A stretch of DNA of 64,000 nucleotides from Clostridiaceae bacterium (GTDB taxonomy: Bacteria; Bacillota; Clostridia; Lachnospirales; Lachnospiraceae), in assembly GCA_902362865.1 (NCBI GenBank), contig CABIYE010000008.1, positions 1-64,000 of the forward strand, read 5' to 3'. Both the position numbers and the translations under genes were made by a program. How positions within the stretch are numbered: the stretch's first letter is position 1; each line of letters begins with the position of its first letter. Under the pieces are notes generated by a model. The model did not search any database. It had not been told where the DNA came from and worked only from the letters and a program-made list of their open reading frames with translations. Of this stretch, positions 60,998 to 64,000 are shown one piece after another.

Positions 60998-61789
60998 ATG
61001 CTTTCATTTAATCAATATGTGCGGGCACAGAGTCTGGAAGAAGCATATACGTTGTGCCAGAAAAAGAGTAATGTGGTGCTCGGCGGCATGCTGTGGCTGA
61101 AAATGCAGAAGAAAAATGCCGGAACGGCGATTGATCTGTGTGATCTTGGCTTGGATCAGATTGAAGAGTCGGAAGAAGAATACCGGATTGGGGCCATGGT
61201 TTCCTTAAGGACGCTGGAGAATCATGCCGGGTTAAATGCTTTGACACAGGGAGCGATGGCAGAAGCAGTGAAGCATATTGTAGGTGTGCAGTTCCGCAAT
61301 TTGGCAACGGCAGGTGGAAGTATATATGGGCGCTTTGGTTTTTCGGATGTTATGACTTTATTTATGGCGTTGGATGCGAAAGTGGAATTGTACCATGCAG
61401 GTGTGATGGAAATCCGGGAATTTGCAGGATTTTCACGGACAAACCGGGATATTCTGACGTATATTATCATTCCGAAGACATCCAGAAAAACGGTGTACCT
61501 CTCCATGAGGAATACGGAGACGGATTTTCCGGTACTTACCTGTGCTGTATCCGTTCTGGATGGCAGATATAGCTGTGTAGTGGGTGCACGTCCGGCACTG
61601 GCGCAGGTCTATGAGGATGAGAAGAATCTGCTTGCCCATGGGGACACAGCAGAATCGGCGGCCGCATTTGCCGCAGATATTGCTTCCAGGGCGGAGTTTG
61701 CGGGAAATATGAGAGGCAGCGCTGCATACCGTAGAAAATTGTGTGAGGTGCTGGTGCGCCGTGCCGTACTTGCATTGCAGGAGGTCTGA
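60998..61789 (+). CDS. Xanthine dehydrogenase-like FAD-binding subunit
   Basis: The 263-residue protein matches the FAD-binding domain of molybdopterin dehydrogenases. N-terminal NVVLGGMLWLKMQKKNAGTA (the family usually has GGTDL here) is followed by FRNLATAGGSIYGRFGFSD and a CO_deh_flav_C end (AYRRKLCEVLVRRAV). It passes electrons from the iron-sulfur clusters to the acceptor. Its stop overlaps the start region of the 2Fe-2S gene. Its gene order (FAD, FeS, Mo) is typical of Clostridia. Confidence 0.9.
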   Translation: MLSFNQYVRAQSLEEAYTLCQKKSNVVLGGMLWLKMQKKNAGTAIDLCDLGLDQIEESEEEYRIGAMVSLRTLENHAGLNALTQGAMAEAVKHIVGVQFRNLATAGGSIYGRFGFSDVMTLFMALDAKVELYHAGVMEIREFAGFSRTNRDILTYIIIPKTSRKTVYLSMRNTETDFPVLTCAVSVLDGRYSCVVGARPALAQVYEDEKNLLAHGDTAESAAAFAADIASRAEFAGNMRGSAAYRRKLCEVLVRRAVLALQEV

Positions 61790-61791
61790 TG

Positions 61792-62250
61792 ATGGAGATT
61801 GAATTGACTTTAAATGGGAAGAAGATTCAGGCAGCAGTTTCAGCAGATATGCTGCTGATAGATTTTGTGAGGGCACAGGGATGTTTTTCTGTGAAACGTG
61901 GCTGTGAGACTGCCAATTGCGGGCTCTGTACGGTATTGATGGATGACGTTCCGGTATTATCTTGCAGCGTACTTGCGGCGCGGGCAGCAGGGCACAAAAT
62001 CCAGACATTAGAGGGGCTTCAGGAAGAAGCGGAAGAATTTGTGGGCTTTATTGCAGACCAGGGGGCAGAGCAGTGTGGTTTCTGTAATCCGGGCTTTGTG
62101 ATGAATACGATTGCGCTTCTTCGGGAGAATCCGGATCCTTCTGATGATGAAATCAAAGCGTATCTCGCAGGGAATTTATGCAGGTGCTCCGGATATGACG
62201 GACAGCTTCGCGGCATCCGTGCATATCTGAATTGGAAGAAAGGGGTGTAG
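61792..62250 (+). CDS. Xanthine dehydrogenase-like 2Fe-2S subunit
   Basis: The 152-residue protein carries two 2Fe-2S clusters. The plant-ferredoxin-type N-terminus has CFSVKRGCETANCGLCTVLM with a later Cys in VLSCSVL, and the helical C-terminal half has EQCGFCNPGFVM and GNLCRCSGYDGQL. It relays electrons between the molybdenum and FAD subunits. ATG 61792 is preferred over 61789 because GGAGG is then 7 bases away. Confidence 0.95.
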   Translation: MEIELTLNGKKIQAAVSADMLLIDFVRAQGCFSVKRGCETANCGLCTVLMDDVPVLSCSVLAARAAGHKIQTLEGLQEEAEEFVGFIADQGAEQCGFCNPGFVMNTIALLRENPDPSDDEIKAYLAGNLCRCSGYDGQLRGIRAYLNWKKGV

Positions 62251-62254
62251 AGGC

Positions 62255-64000
62255 TTGGAAGAGAATTTGAAAACGGTAGGCAGGTCTGTCCGCAAGAAGG
62301 ATGCCATGCAGCTCCTTTTGGGAAAACCTGTCTACATGGACGATATTACGCCTTCGGATGCATTGTCGGTAAAGGTTCTCAGAAGTCCTCATGCCCATGC
62401 GTTGATAGAGGATATCAAGACGGAGATTGCATTAAAGGTTCCGGGAATCGTGGGAATTTATACGTATAAAGATGTGCCGCAGAAGCGTTTTACCATGGCA
62501 GGGCAGACCTATCCTGAGCCCTCGCCTTATGATAGGCTTCTTCTGGATAAGAGAGTCAGGTTTGTGGGAGACGCAGTTGCAATTGTAGCAGGAGAGACAG
62601 AAAAAGCAGTGGAGCGGGCGCTTAAGCTGATTAAGGTTACTTATCAGGTATTAGAGCCTGTTCTGGATTTCCGGACAGCGAAGGATCATAAGATTCTGGT
62701 TCATCCAGAAGATAATTGGCAGTCGTTGTGTCCTGTGGGAGCAGATAATCAGAGGAATCTCTGTGCCAGTGAAGAATCCTCAAGCGGTGATGTGGATGCT
62801 GTTTTTGCGGATTGTGACGAGATTGTTGAACATACGTATCATGTGAAGGCGTGTCAGCAGGCTATGATGGAGACTTTCCGCACTTATACGGAAATAGATC
62901 GCTATGGAAGACTTCATGTAATCAGTTCTACACAGATTGTATTCCACTGCCGCCGTATTATTGCAAATGCACTGGATATTCCGAAGTCAAAGGTTCGTGT
63001 GGAGAAGCCGCGGATCGGAGGAGGCTTTGGCGCTAAGCAGACGGTGGTTGCGGAAGTATATCCTGCCTTCGTAACTTGGAAGACCAAACGACCGGCGAAG
63101 ATGATTTATTCCAGAGAAGAGTGCCAGACGGCAGGGAGTCCCCGCCATGAGATGGAAGTGCATGTGAAACTGGGAGCATCAAAGGAGGGGAAAATCCGCG
63201 CCTTGGACGTTTATACCTTGTCCAATACAGGAGCCTTTGGGGAGCATGGTCCTACGACGGTAGGACTGTCCGGTCACAAATCCATTCCCCTCTATACAGG
63301 TGGACTGGAGGCGCACCGTTTTTCTTATGATGTGGTTTATACCAATATGCAGGCGGCAGGGGCTTACCGTGGATATGGTGCAACCCAGGGGATTTTCGCA
63401 TTGGAGAGTGCAGTGAATGAATTGGCTGACCGATTGAAAATGGATCCGCTTGTGCTTCGGGAGAAGAATATTGTACGGGAAGGTATGATGATGCCGGCTT
63501 ATTATGGAGAGATGGCAAATGCCTGTGCCCTGGATCGTTGTATCGCACGCTGTAAAGAATTGTTCCGATGGGAGGAAAAGTATCCTGTAAGGGATATGGG
63601 AAATGGGAAGGTAAGGACAGCAGGAGTTGCCCTGGCTATGCAGGGTTCTTGTATTTCAGGAGTAGATGTGGGATCTGCTACCATAAAGCTTGGTGATGAA
63701 GGATTTTATAATCTGATTATCGGTGCGGCTGATATGGGGACAGGCTGCGACACGATTCTGGCGCAGATGGCGGCAGAATGTATGGAATGTCCATTAGAGG
63801 ATATAGAAGTTTTTGGCGCAGATACGGATTCCTCGCCTTATGATTCAGGTTCTTATGCTTCTTCCACTACTTATCTTACCGGAAAGGCGGTAGAGGAAGC
63901 CTGTGAGAAGCTGAAAAGGAATCTGTGTAAGATTGCCGCAGGAATGATGGACTGTCAGGAAAATGAAGTGGAATTTACCGGAAATGGTGTGCGCAGGCTG
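62255..64000 (+). CDS. Xanthine dehydrogenase-like molybdenum-binding subunit (partial)
   Basis: The frame is open from a TTG at 62255 to the window end, giving about 582 residues of a subunit usually near 760. It shows GRSVRKKDAMQLLLGKPVYM, the cofactor-binding RIGGGFGAKQTVVAE and the active-site-proximal GAYRGYGATQG. It also shows ADMGTGCDTILAQMAAE and DSGSYASSTTYLTG. The substrate is probably xanthine or another purine, judged by the permease and xpt neighbours. GGGGTG lies 7 bases before the TTG; the next in-frame ATG is 62306. The C-terminus with the catalytic Glu is outside the window. Confidence 0.92.
   Translation, partial: MEENLKTVGRSVRKKDAMQLLLGKPVYMDDITPSDALSVKVLRSPHAHALIEDIKTEIALKVPGIVGIYTYKDVPQKRFTMAGQTYPEPSPYDRLLLDKRVRFVGDAVAIVAGETEKAVERALKLIKVTYQVLEPVLDFRTAKDHKILVHPEDNWQSLCPVGADNQRNLCASEESSSGDVDAVFADCDEIVEHTYHVKACQQAMMETFRTYTEIDRYGRLHVISSTQIVFHCRRIIANALDIPKSKVRVEKPRIGGGFGAKQTVVAEVYPAFVTWKTKRPAKMIYSREECQTAGSPRHEMEVHVKLGASKEGKIRALDVYTLSNTGAFGEHGPTTVGLSGHKSIPLYTGGLEAHRFSYDVVYTNMQAAGAYRGYGATQGIFALESAVNELADRLKMDPLVLREKNIVREGMMMPAYYGEMANACALDRCIARCKELFRWEEKYPVRDMGNGKVRTAGVALAMQGSCISGVDVGSATIKLGDEGFYNLIIGAADMGTGCDTILAQMAAECMECPLEDIEVFGADTDSSPYDSGSYASSTTYLTGKAVEEACEKLKRNLCKIAAGMMDCQENEVEFTGNGVRRL

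Overview
The window looks like a chromosome segment of a low-to-mid GC, Gram-positive anaerobe, most likely a Lachnospiraceae-type gut Clostridia. Support comes from a PolC-type DNA polymerase III, MurT/GatD, IspG, a CIRCE-controlled hsp20, strong AGGAGG ribosome sites, a Tn916-like integrase, an EFR1-type ferredoxin and a selenium-type molybdenum hydroxylase locus. The species cannot be fixed from the sequence.

Layout. (1) 1-15.66 kb is the right part of a siphovirus-type prophage: tape measure, distal tail, tail endopeptidase-like protein, fibre and receptor-binding proteins, holin, a two-enzyme endolysin, a zinc-finger/HTH protein, and two overlapping large serine recombinases, the first with a NUMOD3-like tail. 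(2) 15.7-24.3 kb is accessory chromosome: an ECF sigma/membrane partner pair, a response-regulator remnant, twin ribbon-helix-helix repressors with a shared palindrome, hsp20, DUF1810 and HEPN-like proteins, and an ArsR/TSUP/MBL/EFR1 cluster followed by truncated genes.

(3) 25.1-38.84 kb is the most remarkable part. The first about 31 bases of a low-molecular-weight protein tyrosine phosphatase (PTP) gene occur at 25920, 27022, 28291 and, joined to the intact gene, at 38813. A diverged fifth copy lies at 27214. Arm-like repeats flank several of these sites. I read this as tandem accretion of integrative elements into the 5' end of the PTP gene. The units carry a RhuM-Fic protein, a frameshifted DUF4435 (TOPRIM-like) protein, and a 10.5 kb element. 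That element holds a PBECR4-type nuclease preceded by two covarying 53-nt RNA-like repeats, a promoter and a terminator (an architecture like type III toxin-antitoxin loci); an XRE repressor with a 16-bp palindrome; an AIPR / MORC-like ATPase operon; RepA_N and DnaC-like replication genes; an excisionase; and an integrase broken by an amber codon.

(4) 39.3-49.9 kb is housekeeping: DAHP synthase, MurT/GatD, a small XRE regulator, a membrane protein, IspG, PolC and a Crp/Fnr-family regulator. (5) 50.0-64.0 kb is a molybdenum cofactor, molybdate uptake and purine locus. It holds a MoCF-domain protein, XdhC, MoaA, a MOSC-MogA fusion, ModABC, Xpt, MoaC, YqeC, YqeB, an NCS2 permease and the three subunits of a xanthine dehydrogenase-like enzyme. 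Molybdate is imported, built into cofactor, probably modified by the YqeB/YqeC/XdhC selenium-type maturation proteins, and loaded onto a hydroxylase acting on purines taken up by the permease. The large subunit runs off the window.
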